DNA of 64,000 bases from Caprimulgus europaeus (lineage: Eukaryota; Chordata; Aves; Caprimulgiformes; Caprimulgidae), in NCBI GenBank assembly GCA_907165065.1, contig OU015524.1, forward strand, positions 34,911,295 to 34,975,294, read 5' to 3'. Made by a program: the position numbers and the translations under genes. Numbering within the stretch: the first letter of the stretch is position 1; each line of letters begins with the position of its first letter. Shown piece by piece: positions 37,801 through 48,745 of the stretch. A model generated the notes under the pieces. The model was not told the DNA's origin. It saw only the letters and a list, made by a program, of their open reading frames with translations, and ran no database searches.

Positions 37801-39689
37801 GCTCCTTCATGCAGAGCCCCTTTCGTACCCCCGTCCATTGTCCTGTCCTGCTCTGCAGAGAGCCCAAGAAGCACCAAAGCAAGGCTGCACCATGGCACTG
37901 GCTTCATGACCAGTGTCACCAACCCTGACCTGTCCGGGGACACAAGGCCAGCTACAGGTGTCCATCACCTGGAGGAAGCAGCCGGCGAGCAGTGTTCGGA
38001 TCACGTGCCAGAGAAGGAAAACCACAGAGTCAGCTGGAGGCCAAAAACAACAGCCAGGAGAGGAGGAATTCATTAAGAGAAAAGGCAAGGGAAGCAAAGC
38101 ATGTTTGTGTAAGGGCAGAGCCATCGGCAGGCCATCCTGCAACCCACAGCCCCAGAGGGTTGGGGCTGGAGCCGTGCCCACCCAGCCGCCCCCACACCGA
38201 CTATCTCCTCAGCCGGGCTGTCCCAGCGAGAGGCATTTGGGGACCCTCCTCCCCCTCCCAGCAGGGCCAGGGGGCTCCTGCAGAGAGTATTCACCAAGCT
38301 TCCACCTCTTCCCATCCCCACAGCATCATATGTTGCTGCCCTTGGGGTGCTTGGGCAGCAGTAGCCCTTGGGGTGGGCAGGTGGCTTTTTGGAGCCCGAG
38401 GCCCCGCGGGAGGGGCACACCCTGCTCCTCACAGCTCCCCGGCTTAGCATCCCCTCTGGCACGCAGGCCAGCAAGTTCCCAGCAAAAGAGTTGGAACCGA
38501 CTTCAAAAGGATTTACAGTGATCAACCTTTCTATCTCTTGATCCTCTCAGCTGTACACTGGATTAGGGGCTGGCTGAAGCCTGGAGCCCTGAGTCTGGGG
38601 CTCGCTCCCCTAGCTCTCTGGGGATGCACCAGGGACCCACTTATCCCCAGGCCCCGAATTCTGTTTCCCATGCTAGCCCAGCAGTCTGCAAGAGGGAAGC
38701 TCTGTCCGGCATCAGTGGCATTTCCTGGACTCCAGCTAGTGGGGGCACAGGGCCCTCCCAAGGACACGGAATGGATTTGCCCACTACAACACCACCTCAC
38801 AAAGCTCAGTAAGGCCACACCATCTCTTCCACCTTGGGACACTGCCATTAGGGCTGCCTCAGGCAGAGCCCTGTATCTAGGAGGAGAGAAAGCTGGATTA
38901 GCCCAAACCCTGTCTTCCCCAACTGCATTTGCCAAAGCAGCCATACCCACAAACCTTGCACCGCCCTAGGGCTGAGCCATTCTGCTTTTTAACTGGGCTG
39001 CCTCTCCTTAGGAAACACATTGGGTCCTTCCATAGCACACCCATGCCATGGGCTGATGCATCTCCCCAGGTCCCAGGAAGGAGGGAATGGTGCTGGTGTA
39101 ACACCACGAGGACTCAGAGGAAGGATAATTTCCCACCAAGGAGGGGAGAGTGGGTGAGGGGAGAAGAAACAGTGAAAGGGCTGCAAATCTTAACAAAAGG
39201 ACTAAGTTCTCAAAATGGAAAAGGGAAAGGAAAGCTGGGAAGTGGTCTTGTTTTTTTCTTTTTCCGATGGACAAAAGAGCTGGTCCTCATTTTTGAATCA
39301 TGAAAACAGGGAAATTTTTTGAAAGGGTGAAAAAATATTCTGACTCAGCTCAGAGTAGCAGAAGAGTGGTTTGAGCTCAGCGTTACTAACTTCTATTTGC
39401 TCTGCAGGATGGGTCAGTATGATGTAAAGTTTGTCCTTGAAAATGATGTCCAGACTTTTTTCAGTAGGTGGGGATGGGAACAGAGGTGGAGTCGCTTCTT
39501 TAAGGAAATAAGGATGGGAAACTGCTCAAGCAAAGCTCATACTGCGAAAGTGGAGATGTTTAGCAATTACCAGAAAAAAAACATAGCCAGCATAGTGGAC
39601 AGGATTACTGCAGGGTGGGACCCCAGGACTCCCCTCTGAAATGGAGGAGAAGTGCTGAGCAGCAGCGTTGGAGCAGCGGAGCAAGTGTC
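34881..39689. other. Gene-less stretch, GC-rich in 37-39 kb, nothing coding
   Basis: The longest frames (165 codons at 36470-36967; 202 codons at 37913-38521, plus) have no domains and overlap equally open frames on the other strand. Pro-, Ser- and Gly-rich translations reflect base composition. No CpG density comparable to the 59.3 kb block and no named repeat. Confidence 0.5.
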
Positions 39690-39815
39690 AGGACAGCAGG
39701 GTCTGGAAGCAGCATTGCTGCACTCGAAGTCCACTTTTGCCACTGACTGTCTGCATGACTTTGTGTAAATCTCCTTTGTGCCTCAGTTTACTGCTGTAAA
39801 ATACAGGGGGGGAAA
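39690..39815 (+). repeat. MIR SINE, well preserved core
   Basis: Sense-strand order is clear: 'cacttttgccactgactgtc', 'tgcatgactttgtgtaaatc', then 'tgtgcctcagtttactgc' and 'tgtaaaatacagggg'. These correspond one for one to the MIR core and its 'cctcagtttcc...tgtaaaatgggg' end. It is one of the best preserved MIR copies in the window. Confidence 0.9.
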
Positions 39816-42800
39816 AGTGCAGCAACTTCCAAGGGGTGGTGGAGGTGTCAGCCACTACTGTCACGAGTTTTGAGAGCCACTGAGAAAGGGAGAGGACTCC
39901 AAACAGTGCAAGCAATGGCTCCATCAGGGTCTACTGATATGAGCTTGTTTGCTGAGCCTTCGGCCTCCATCACACTCTCCCCATAGCTGGGCCAGCCAGT
40001 GCTGGGAGGACCACTGCACTGGGAGGTATCAGGCAATCACTGGACAGAGCTACCACTGCTGCCAGTGCTGCTTCAGCTTGTTTGTTTTCCTTAATCCCAA
40101 GAGGCAGCATCTCTGACATTGCAGCAGCGTGATTAAGATGATCCAGTGTTGCTGTCACAAGCATGTAATTACAGGTTTCCTGTGTCACTCCTGCTGAGAG
40201 GTCAGTGACTTGCCCTCCCTCACTCCAGCAGAAGGAAGGGACGGCCGCCAGCTCCCATCTGCCTCTTAACCCTCTGCCCAGCTCTGGCCTCCAGCCTCAG
40301 GCTCCAGCCTCCAGCCTCCACAGCCCTGGCGAGGGGTGGGCAGGCTGCAGTGCACAGCCAGGCTGGGGAAGGACAGCGGGCTGAGAGGGGTCAGGGATGC
40401 CCCGAGCAAAGAGGAGGGGGATGGGGAAGACTGGAGAGATGGGGGCTGGAAAGGGAGGCTGCAGAGGATCCCCCTCTTGCCGGCACTCAGTACCCCTAGT
40501 TTTGCCCACGGGACCCTGCAGTGAAGTGGCTCATATGGAGGCAGCTCAATGGCTTTCAAGAGGGGGAGCCTGGTGGCTTTTGGGAGGCTGTCCTTCAGAC
40601 CCCACAGGACACCTGCCTGTTCAAGGATGACTCTTGTCCCAGGGAGAGGGGAAGCGCTCTCCTCATGAGCACAGGGGACTGATGGGGGCCAGTATGAGGG
40701 CTACACAGCCCATGGATGCAGGGAAATGGAAACTGTGGCCTGTTCCCTCTCCCATAACCCTTTTAAGACATAAAATAATACATCTGGGTCCATCCTGAGA
40801 GACCTGGGCAAGATTTCCCATTCCCTACATCCACACACTGCTGCCTTCAAGTACATGAAGAATGGAAGCTTTGCCACAGTCTGCCCCAGGTTCTCCCAAA
40901 AGGCACCGCAAAATTATCTGGGAGGCCCCCAAAGAATCATCTTGCTCCTCAACACCCATGTTTCCCTTGCAACTAGCAGGCTGGTCAGGGATGCACAGAA
41001 AGGCTGCTTTCACCAGATCAGTTTCTGAAGCTGTTGCCCATGGGATTAGCTGCAAATCGCAGCAGAGAAGGACCCGCTGCTGGCCTGTCAGAACAAGACA
41101 AGGTTTTGTGCTGCATTTGCTCCTGGAGAAGGCAGGGTTTCCTCAAGCTCTGTTTGTTTAGTGACCCCTACATAAGGGAATCCATCACATAGCCTCCTTT
41201 ATTAATGCTGGCAATCATCTGCAACCAGCTGTTGCCCAGCTGTCAGAGCTGGTATTGCACAGGAATCCCTGCACAGAGAGCCACATCTCCTCATACTTAC
41301 AGACCTAGGCACCAAAAGAGACATAAGGAAGAGGCTGGAAGGATATGGCAGCAGTCTGCCTAATGGGTTTACCGGTACAGGCAGATGCAGTGGACCATAG
41401 CTCCTACTCACACAGCAAACTGCAGCTCAGCTGTACCCCAGGCAGGCTGTGTCCCCACAGAGCCCATTGCAGAAGCAAAGCATTTCTGTCTGTGAGGAGC
41501 TGCCACTTGGTCACTGGTTCTCAGACCCAGCAGAGCCTAGCTCTCTCCAAAGCACCACATGCTGTTGTGTTTAGATGGGGGCCAAAGCCAGATTCAGATG
41601 TTCAAGCCAAAATGGATCGGCACCTCATACATAAAGCAAGCTGTGAAACCGAGTCTCAGTTCTTCCCTTACTGATCCCAATTATTTGCATCTAGCCAGGT
41701 GTACCTTCCAGAAGGTCACCCAGTTTCAATCCAAAGACATCAAGAAACAGAGAAGTCACCATCACCCACAAAAGAGTGCTCCAGTGAAGAGTTGCCTTCA
41801 CCATTGAAAAACTGCTTTCTTCCTAGTTTGGGTCTGGTTGGCATGAGCTGAGAAGCAGGCAAACCACACGAGTTGTGTTTACACCTAATACAGCTACCAA
41901 GAGCTACAGTCTTGAAGTAACTGCTATATAAACCTCCATGGGAGCAGACAGCAGTGAGGACTTTTGCAGGTTTCCTCTAGTCTACGTTGCAGTACAAAAT
42001 AAAAGAGCCCCATCCGTAAAGCAGGCTGTAAGCAGGGGCACGATCTAGAACTCCACAGGCAGAGAGGGAGGGTTTGCTAATCCATGCCAGCAGCCGTCCC
42101 AGCCACATGTCATTGCTCAAACAACCAAGGTTTTCTCTGAAACAGAAAACAAAGGAGCACGGAGGTCCTTCAAGTGAAGGCTCCCAGGAGCAGCCTCGCG
42201 TCACAAAAAGCTCCAGCTAATGCCGGGGCTTAGGGGTCACTGTGTGGTTTAGCTATAAAGAGCCTTGTTGAAGGGGTAGCACAAACCTAGCAGTGGGAGT
42301 GCAGAGACAAGCTGGAGGAGGCACGAGGCAGCTGTGTGGATCCTGCCAACCACCCTTCCCACTTCCTCCACAGGGAGCAGAGGGGAATGCTGCGGCACGC
42401 TGGCTTGTGGTGAGGATTACTGCCGAAATCCTCATTGCATGCCCCATGTAGCTGGTCTGCACACTGCTACAGCCCTCTGCACAGAGAGGGCCTCCTCATA
42501 ACAAGCAGTGGTCTTGCTCCTGACCACTTGCACAGCCAGTCCCTGAAACTCCCCTGGCTTTCTTGCATCCCCAATTCACATGACACATCCGTGTTTCTGA
42601 ATGTGCTCAGGGTGATTCACAGGCACATGCACAACGGCCTGTTTTAGCACGAGGCCGGGGAGGAGCTCTGCCTGCCACGACAGAGATACTGCTGCTTTCT
42701 GAAACATTTCCCAGGAGGAAAACCCTTCACCTTGCCAAGGGCAGTGTCATGCTGGCTGTGCCGCTGCAGGGTTAGCGGTGACAGACATGAACAGAGTCAC

Positions 42801-43064
42801 CTCCCAGGATGAGGGAGCTACTCACTTCCCTTGTCCTGCCACAGCCCCAGGGGTGGAAACATGTCCCATAGCAGCTGAGACCCAGGGTGCAGAGCCCAGA
42901 AGTGTTGCTTCAGGAGGGGAATGGCATGCTGCTCTACAGTGAAGCAGTGGAGGGGACACCAAATTTGCACGCAATGCAAAGGTAACTTGGAAAGCAAAGT
43001 AAAAGACATCCTTTAAACATCAGGCAGGGAAGACGCAGGAAGCTGTTCGTCACCTACTGGACTA
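39816..43064. other. Gene-less stretch, small tandem repeat
   Basis: A short imperfect 'ctccagc' tandem lies at about 40286-40322. A phrase at 40198-40215 ('gaggtcagtgacttgccc') resembles an antisense MIR but is too short to call. No exon, RNA gene or larger repeat was recognised. Confidence 0.5.
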
Positions 43065-43290
43065 TTGGACTGGGTAGGACCACCAAGGCCATCTGTCCCA
43101 GTCTCTACAACTACAGGCTGATCCAGAGAGACCACAACATTCACCCACACTACCTCCATTGCCCACATCATGAAATACGTCATTGTGCTCCTCTGCCATT
43201 CACAGGAACATTTCTTAGTGCCCTGGGAAAGCAGACCATGCCACGCACTACAGAAAGTTAAAAAATTGTTTCTGCCAATCTGATTTGAAT
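43065..43290 (-). mobile_element. CR1 LINE 3'-region fragment
   Basis: On the minus strand the fragment begins with 'cagattggcagaaac' and 'tgtagtgcgtggcatgg' and ends with 'actgggacagatggccttgg' and 'ggtcctacccagtcc'. This is the order seen in sauropsid CR1 3' regions (typically 'agattggcagagacc', 'gcagcatggggcatgg', 'ctggacagatggacc', 'ggtctgacccagt'). The middle is diverged. The small open frame over it is not a gene. Confidence 0.7.
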
Positions 43291-45293
43291 GAAAATACTT
43301 TTCTGACCCTAAACCTGGCACTTCCTTAAGGCTAGAACACGTGCATTAGACATGTCAGGCAGGCCCTGGAGGAGTTTCTGTGTGCCACTAAAACCACCTC
43401 AACACCCCACCACATCTTGTCTGTAGCTGTAACCAATGTCAAGGTGAAAAATAAACCTTTTTTAATTTCTTTTCAGCATTCCTTCTAAGCAATCAAAAGG
43501 GAAAAAAGTTTGCTGGTGGGTTTATATGGGCAACCTGAGATAGAGATTCATTTAGCAGAACTGTTTGTAGTAACCAGGATTAATTAGTGCACTGCACCGA
43601 ACTGAAATGAGATCACTTTTCACGTCCCTTTTGGCAATACCACCACTGGAACATCCAAAACTCAATATTGTGAGCTTTACTCCTCCAGTCCAGAGCTCTG
43701 TTATCTTGTCACCCAATCCCCTCCATAAATTCAGCAGTCCCGCCAATGAATTATGCAGCTGTCCTAGGTCTTATGCATCATCTCCTACCCCGCATAAGAC
43801 CAAGATCACAAGGAATGGGAAGAGGGACAAAAAGTAAGACAGTTTTTTTCTCCAAAGCTAAAGAACACCCCATCGCACATCCCAGAAAGAGGGCCAGAGC
43901 TTCCCAAAATGCTTATGCTCTTCTAGCGAGGATGCAGAGTGGCCATGGGGAAGGGCAAGAGATTCACACAGTTGATATGAATCTTATATTAAGACGGTTT
44001 GTTGAACTTGTACCATTTAAAGCTCATAGTCACTGAGATTTCTACAGAACACCGTTTTTCATGCCTTTCTTTTTTTTTTCTGTTTATCTAACCCACATAT
44101 GTAACTGGTGCGGGAAGTACTGACAGGACATGACTCAGAAATACGTACAAGCGTATCCCCCTACATTTACGCAAGTGAATTCCCAAGGATTTGTTGCTGA
44201 GGATGGCTGCATTGCACTGAGTGTAACAGGTACTTGTACAAAACATCCTCGGGGCCCTCTGAGCTCATGGAACTGACCCCTCCTTGGACACGCTGGGGCT
44301 TTCCAGCATGACAGGAAACAGCCATACTTACTCAGGCATTGGCCTGTGATGGAGGACCCAACACCACAAGTCCTACTACTTACTACTAATGAAAGCAAGG
44401 CACATTTTTCTGATGTTCATTCTCCACAAAGGGATGTACAGCCCAAAGAAAACACCATCTTTGCATTAAAAACCAATCTTTTTCCTAGGAAGCAGAGTAT
44501 ACCATAGAGGACTGGTGTTAGTCACCTCTCTCAGCAAGCTGATGGAGGGTGGTATGTTTTGGAGCATGGAGTGAGAACATTATCTTACACTAGCTGACCC
44601 TGCACCAGGGAGTCACGCCCAGCCTCGCCTGTGATGGCTCTGCTGATCTTTATCTGCTAGAAATGCAATGAATCTATTCAGAGCTGGATCTGGTGGGGAA
44701 CCCGCAATAGCTGAAAGCTCAGCCAGGGGAAAGGAGAGGTGCATGAACGATTGGTTGGCCCTGCCAGAGAAGGGCCACCCCACAGCTCAGACAGAAGAGA
44801 CTGAGACTGTGAACTCTGCAGGAAGCCGGGCAGGACTGAAAGTCAGACGAGGGAAACAAAGCTCCTTTATGCTCCTTTGGGACACTTCTTGGAGTTCATT
44901 ACCAGCATGCCATGGCCAATTGCTGAGAGACAGATACCAAATGACAACAAAAGACAGAGGTTCTGGGAGTTCTGAAACAAAGATTATCACAAAGAACTAA
45001 AGAAGGACAAATATTTCCACAAAGACATAGGAATGGCACTGAAGAAGCTAACTGTACCACCAAGTATGCAGAGCAGCATCAAGTCATTAGGCCATTCCTA
45101 CATATGAGTATTAGTCCTCCTTGAGATGTAATTGCCAGGGTCAGAGCTCCAGAGAAAAGCAGAAGAAATTCTGAAAACCAATATACAAGTGTGGTAGAGC
45201 AAGCATGAAGCAAGTATTTGATTGCAACAGATAACACCTCCATCTGGAATTCCAGAGAAGTCCAATGTCCTTCACAACAAGAACTAGTAAAAC
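43291..45293. other. Gene-less stretch, nothing recognised
   Basis: Short frames only. A poly-T tract lies at about 44069-44080. Nothing else identified. Confidence 0.5.
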
Positions 45294-45360
45294 TTTACAT
45301 CCTTACAACAAAGGCATTCCCACTTTACTGGCCAGAAAACTGAGGCACCAGGAGATTCCA
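45294..45360 (-). repeat. MIR SINE fragment
   Basis: The plus strand shows 'ttacatccttacaaca', 'cccactttactggcc' and 'agaaaactgaggcacc', the antisense of the MIR tail and core end ('cctcacaacaa...cattttacag...gaaactgaggca'). Only this end remains. Confidence 0.7.
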
Positions 45361-45535
45361 GCCAACATTTCTAAATGTGGAAGCCTTAAATTTGATGTCT
45401 AAAAATCTTGCAGGCATGTTAGAAAGTGTTTCAGTCTTTCCAAGACGCTCCATGTCCCTGCTGCTGCTAACTGAATAATTGCCAGCTGACCTACTTCACT
45501 GTTCAGGATGACAAACCTCTCCATAAAGGTGACAG

Positions 45536-45611
<76 letters not shown>
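45536..45611. repeat. (ATT)n trinucleotide microsatellite
   Basis: About 25 perfect ATT units (AAT on the other strand), with clean edges. It lies under 100 bases beyond the last recognisable integrase-like sequence of the Ty3/gypsy remnant. Probably length-polymorphic. Confidence 0.97.
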
Positions 45612-45612
<1 letters not shown>

Positions 45613-45689
45613 TGATAAGAGGGTCCAAATAAATTACTCCATTCTTTTAACTAATTGCAAGGTTCCCAATGCCATTTCCTCCTGATAAG

Positions 45690-48035
45690 ACAGAGGAGAA
45701 GGCTGTCATATAATTCACTCAAAATTTCTCCAAGTTTTCGGTTACCTCTTGCACAGATTTTTTTTTCTCCCAAACTGAAGGCAGCAGAGTCATGCATGAC
45801 TATGTGGGGCCATTTGATCCTATCACTTTCAAACAAACACCCCCCTGGAAATCAGCAAGTCCTAGCAAGAAAAATCTGTATCCCAAGACCATGGATGACT
45901 GTAGTAGAGATCTGTATTAACATGTTCTTCCCAGGCCAAAACAGAACACACAGCTTTTTACTGCAAGCTAACTTTATCCAAACTTCTGGTTTGGATCATT
46001 GAATCGGATGTTTGAACAAATCTTCCCACTGCTCCTCTTATGGCAGGACAGCAAGGAGCTTATGTGACAGGGTTGATACTATTTTGTTAGATAAAAGCAC
46101 ACAACTTTTTGGACATCAAAAAAGTGACCCTTCATCACTTACAACACAAGTAGGAATTCCTGTCCATGAAAATACTAATCTTAACACTTTCCCAGTCTGT
46201 GTTAAATTAGTAGCATTCATACGCAGCACTTCAGGCCATTTACAAGGGGCATTTCCTGCAATCAAAAACATATGTCCCATAAATGGCCCAGTTCTGCCTA
46301 AGTTTGCTTTCCTAGAGCAGCTGGCCATTCCTGAGAATACAAAGGAGAATATTTAAGCAAGTGTAGTGTTCGCTGATACCCAGAGCTGGCTGGGAAATAG
46401 AAATCCCTTCCAGCAAGAAAGAAAACAATAGTAACTGAGTTTCTTTTTAAGGAAAATACTAGACTGAAAAATCTAAAATGCTGTTTTCATTAGTCTTCCA
46501 CAAAAATTATGCTTCACAAGAACCAAAAGGAAAACTTCTGGCTTCCTGGCCGCCCATCTGGTAGGGACTTATTTGATTTCTGGTGCAGGTGAGCTGTCAA
46601 AAACTTAGCAGGGTGACTTCCCATCTCCCATCCTTCTTGAGCCTCTGACTGCTCAGCTGTGTCTCTGATTTCTGAACATGAGGGGAAGGCTGGGTGGCTG
46701 AGAACTGCAAGGGAAGACAACTTCTGCTAGCTCGCCTGCAACGCGCTTGGCAATTTGATTTTCTCCTTGCAGAAAAAGAGCCAAGGATACTTCAGTTTGA
46801 TTTTTCCCCATGGAAAGCTGCAATTTTATTACAGAAACTGCTGAGTTAGTGAAAAGGGCATTTTCCATCGGAGAATAATTCTGATGGAAAATTTCCCAAC
46901 TAGCTTTATTAATACCCTTGACATTGTTTTGTCATTCCTCCTATTTGTGTATCAGTGTCTGGCCACTGAACCAAATTTTCAGCCAGGTCTTTCATAGTTA
47001 TTATTCCCAGAGGGCCATCATGTAATTCTTGGAGTACACTAGACCTGAGATTTATTACAGTAACTGCCCTGGTGCCACACGTTAGGCAAGCTGGACATGT
47101 ATTTCAGTACTCTCTTTCCAGCCAAGAAGGCTCGAAGAGGCTATGTGCTAAACCCATCTCCTCATCCTTTCATCAGATGCCTCAGTCAGGCCTGGCTCGC
47201 TCTCAGTTCCACATTGCATCAGGGTACCTGTCACGCGTCCAGTGCTTGCAGTACCAGTCACTACATATTCCTATCACACCACCAGAGCAGGGAGTACCCC
47301 AGAAAACCTTCCTTCTCCCTACCCAGGCTGTTACTGCTAACACTGAAGCCAGTGTTTGACATTTGCAACCAGAGTAAATTGTTTCCTCTTGAGATAAGCT
47401 GTGGTTAAACCGCTGACCTCCTAAGACGACGCGTGGATCTTTCTCTGGGCGTGAGCACAGCACTGTATGCCGATGCCAGCAAGCCCCAAGCACGGGTCTT
47501 TTCAGTATCGTACCCTGACAGCTGGCTTTCAGCATCAGTGTTTCAGGCCCATGGGGAAGTGCTGCAAGATAATTTTACAAGTAGAGTTTCACATTCTGAT
47601 AATCCAAATTTCTTTGCTTCATCTGGAGCCTTGGCTCATCATGCGGATCAACATTACTTCTGTCCTTTGTGCACTGGTCTATTTAGGGAGTGTAATAGTG
47701 TCGATGTGTTGGGCAAGACCCCTTGGTAATAACTGCCTACCCCCAGAAAGGAAGATAATTGTGACATATCTTGTAGTTGAGGTGCCTTGAGAATAGCCTC
47801 AAGATTTACTGGTGATTTATGAAAATCATTTGCAAGTCCCACAGCACACAGCCAAGCCTCCCTTGGTAATCCCAGAGAGCATCCCATGTCCTGCCCATGT
47901 CGTCGTTCTGCCCCTACACAGGTTGTCATGCAGATGGGTCCTCAGGAGCACGGTGGAATTAAAAACACATTTCTCTGTCGAGCAAAGCTTTCTCTCATTA
48001 ATGTTTTCAGTTCTGATATTCTCCTGAAAGACTTT
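45690..48035 (-). pseudogene. Decayed Ty3/gypsy retrotransposon pol (RT end, RNase H, integrase)
   Basis: Minus-strand fragments appear in normal pol order. Late RT comes first: a Glu-Lys-Cys-Val-Phe motif at about 47975-47960, and the thumb region at 47810-47654 with a Ser-Phe-Leu-Gly-Val-Gly-Ser-Tyr-Tyr motif, the counterpart of the SFLG..NYY signature. An RNase H-like stretch follows at 47455-47325, ending near a Ser-Gln-Glu-Glu-Thr-Ile-Tyr-Ser motif. The integrase core lies at 46328-46116 (Gly-Pro-Phe-Met-Gly, Lys-Trp-Pro-Glu-Val, Val-Val-Ser-Asp), continuing to an Arg-Phe-Val-Gln-Thr match near 46000. A likely C-terminal domain lies at 45836-45690. Spacing between RNase H and the core fits an unrearranged gene. 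Stops and frameshifts separate the pieces, and in the integrase triad the first Asp and the Glu appear lost, with only the second Asp kept. It resembles the gypsy proteins listed in databases as K02A2.6-like. No LTRs were found. It is inactive. Confidence 0.85.
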
Positions 48036-48101
48036 CACCCCAAAGGGGTGACTGTCCCGCAAACAGGGAACAATAAAAATCATGTTTCAGGCTGTTTGAT
48101 G

Positions 48102-48473
48102 CTGTTGCAACTCACTGTCTTCTGGAGTAGCTATATCCTTTGACACAACAGTTCCTAGAGCACATTTTAAGGGCAAATCAGCCTCAGTTAATAACCGTTT
48201 TTGTATTGCTTCATTTTACATACCACACACTAACCGCTCCCTTGACACAGCATTTAAACTCTCTCCAAACTGGCAATGCGCTAGTAATTTCCTTAACCCC
48301 CCCAACACATATTTAGAAATTGTTTCATTTTCCTTTTCTTTTTTTTTTTTGTATTTCATTTTTCAGGAGCTCGAATGCATTGCTATCACAAGTGCCTTTA
48401 AGGAGAGAGGATCGGGGAAAACTTCCACCACCTCGGCAAGCATTTCATCCACTGGTTTAACAGAAGCCACTAA
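48102..48473 (-). pseudogene. Decayed Ty3/gypsy gag (capsid region)
   Basis: The minus-strand frame from 48473 carries the conserved pattern of gypsy Gag: a Leu-Val-Ala-Ser-Val-Lys-Pro start, an Arg-Lys-Leu-Leu-Ala-His-Cys-Gln-Phe-Gly motif, then Arg-Leu-Val-Cys-Gly and Ile-Gln-Lys-Arg-Leu-Leu. These are the signature positions of this Gag family. At least two in-frame stops are visible, one after the Arg-Leu-Val-Cys-Gly-Met motif and one in the less conserved middle near a poly-A run. It lies about 70 bases upstream of late-RT sequence on the same strand. The nucleocapsid, protease and most of RT are therefore missing, which implies an internal deletion of roughly 1 kb or more. Gag sequence further upstream (48480-48745) is only weakly suggested. 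Confidence 0.8.
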
Positions 48474-48479
48474 TCTGTG

Positions 48480-48745
48480 GTTTTCTCTTCAGCTTTTTAG
48501 CAGTCACTGTCTTCCTGGATTATAATCCCACTCTGGTCACCATTTCTTGTTTTTCTTTCCTTCTTAGACATAACACGAAGAGCCACACGGTCACGGATGA
48601 GCACTTCTTGAGTATACACAGCAGCTTCTCCCACTACAACTTGGCCATGAGCGTGGAGCAAATGTTGCTTTCTCCTTCAGCACTTCAGCCTGTCTTCTTA
48701 ACCATTTATTTGTTCCCTGGAGGTTGTTTAGTTTAGAGATGTTTG
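48480..48745 (-). other. Possible further remnant upstream of gag, unassigned
   Basis: Two minus-strand frames here look coding-like over 30-60 codons each (for example Asn-Lys-Trp-Leu-Arg-Arg-Gln, then Arg-Asp-Arg-Val-Ala-Leu) with an apparent frameshift between them. Position would suit the N-terminal part of Gag or a leader, but I see no clear family motif. It could also be unrelated. Confidence 0.2.

Noticed and set aside
37913-38521. 202-codon plus-strand frame with basic and proline-rich stretches
   Set aside because: Three frames on plus and others on minus are open together because the DNA is GC-rich; no domain or splice context.
40198-40215. MIR-like 'gaggtcagtgacttgccc'
   Set aside because: No MIR phrases on either side.
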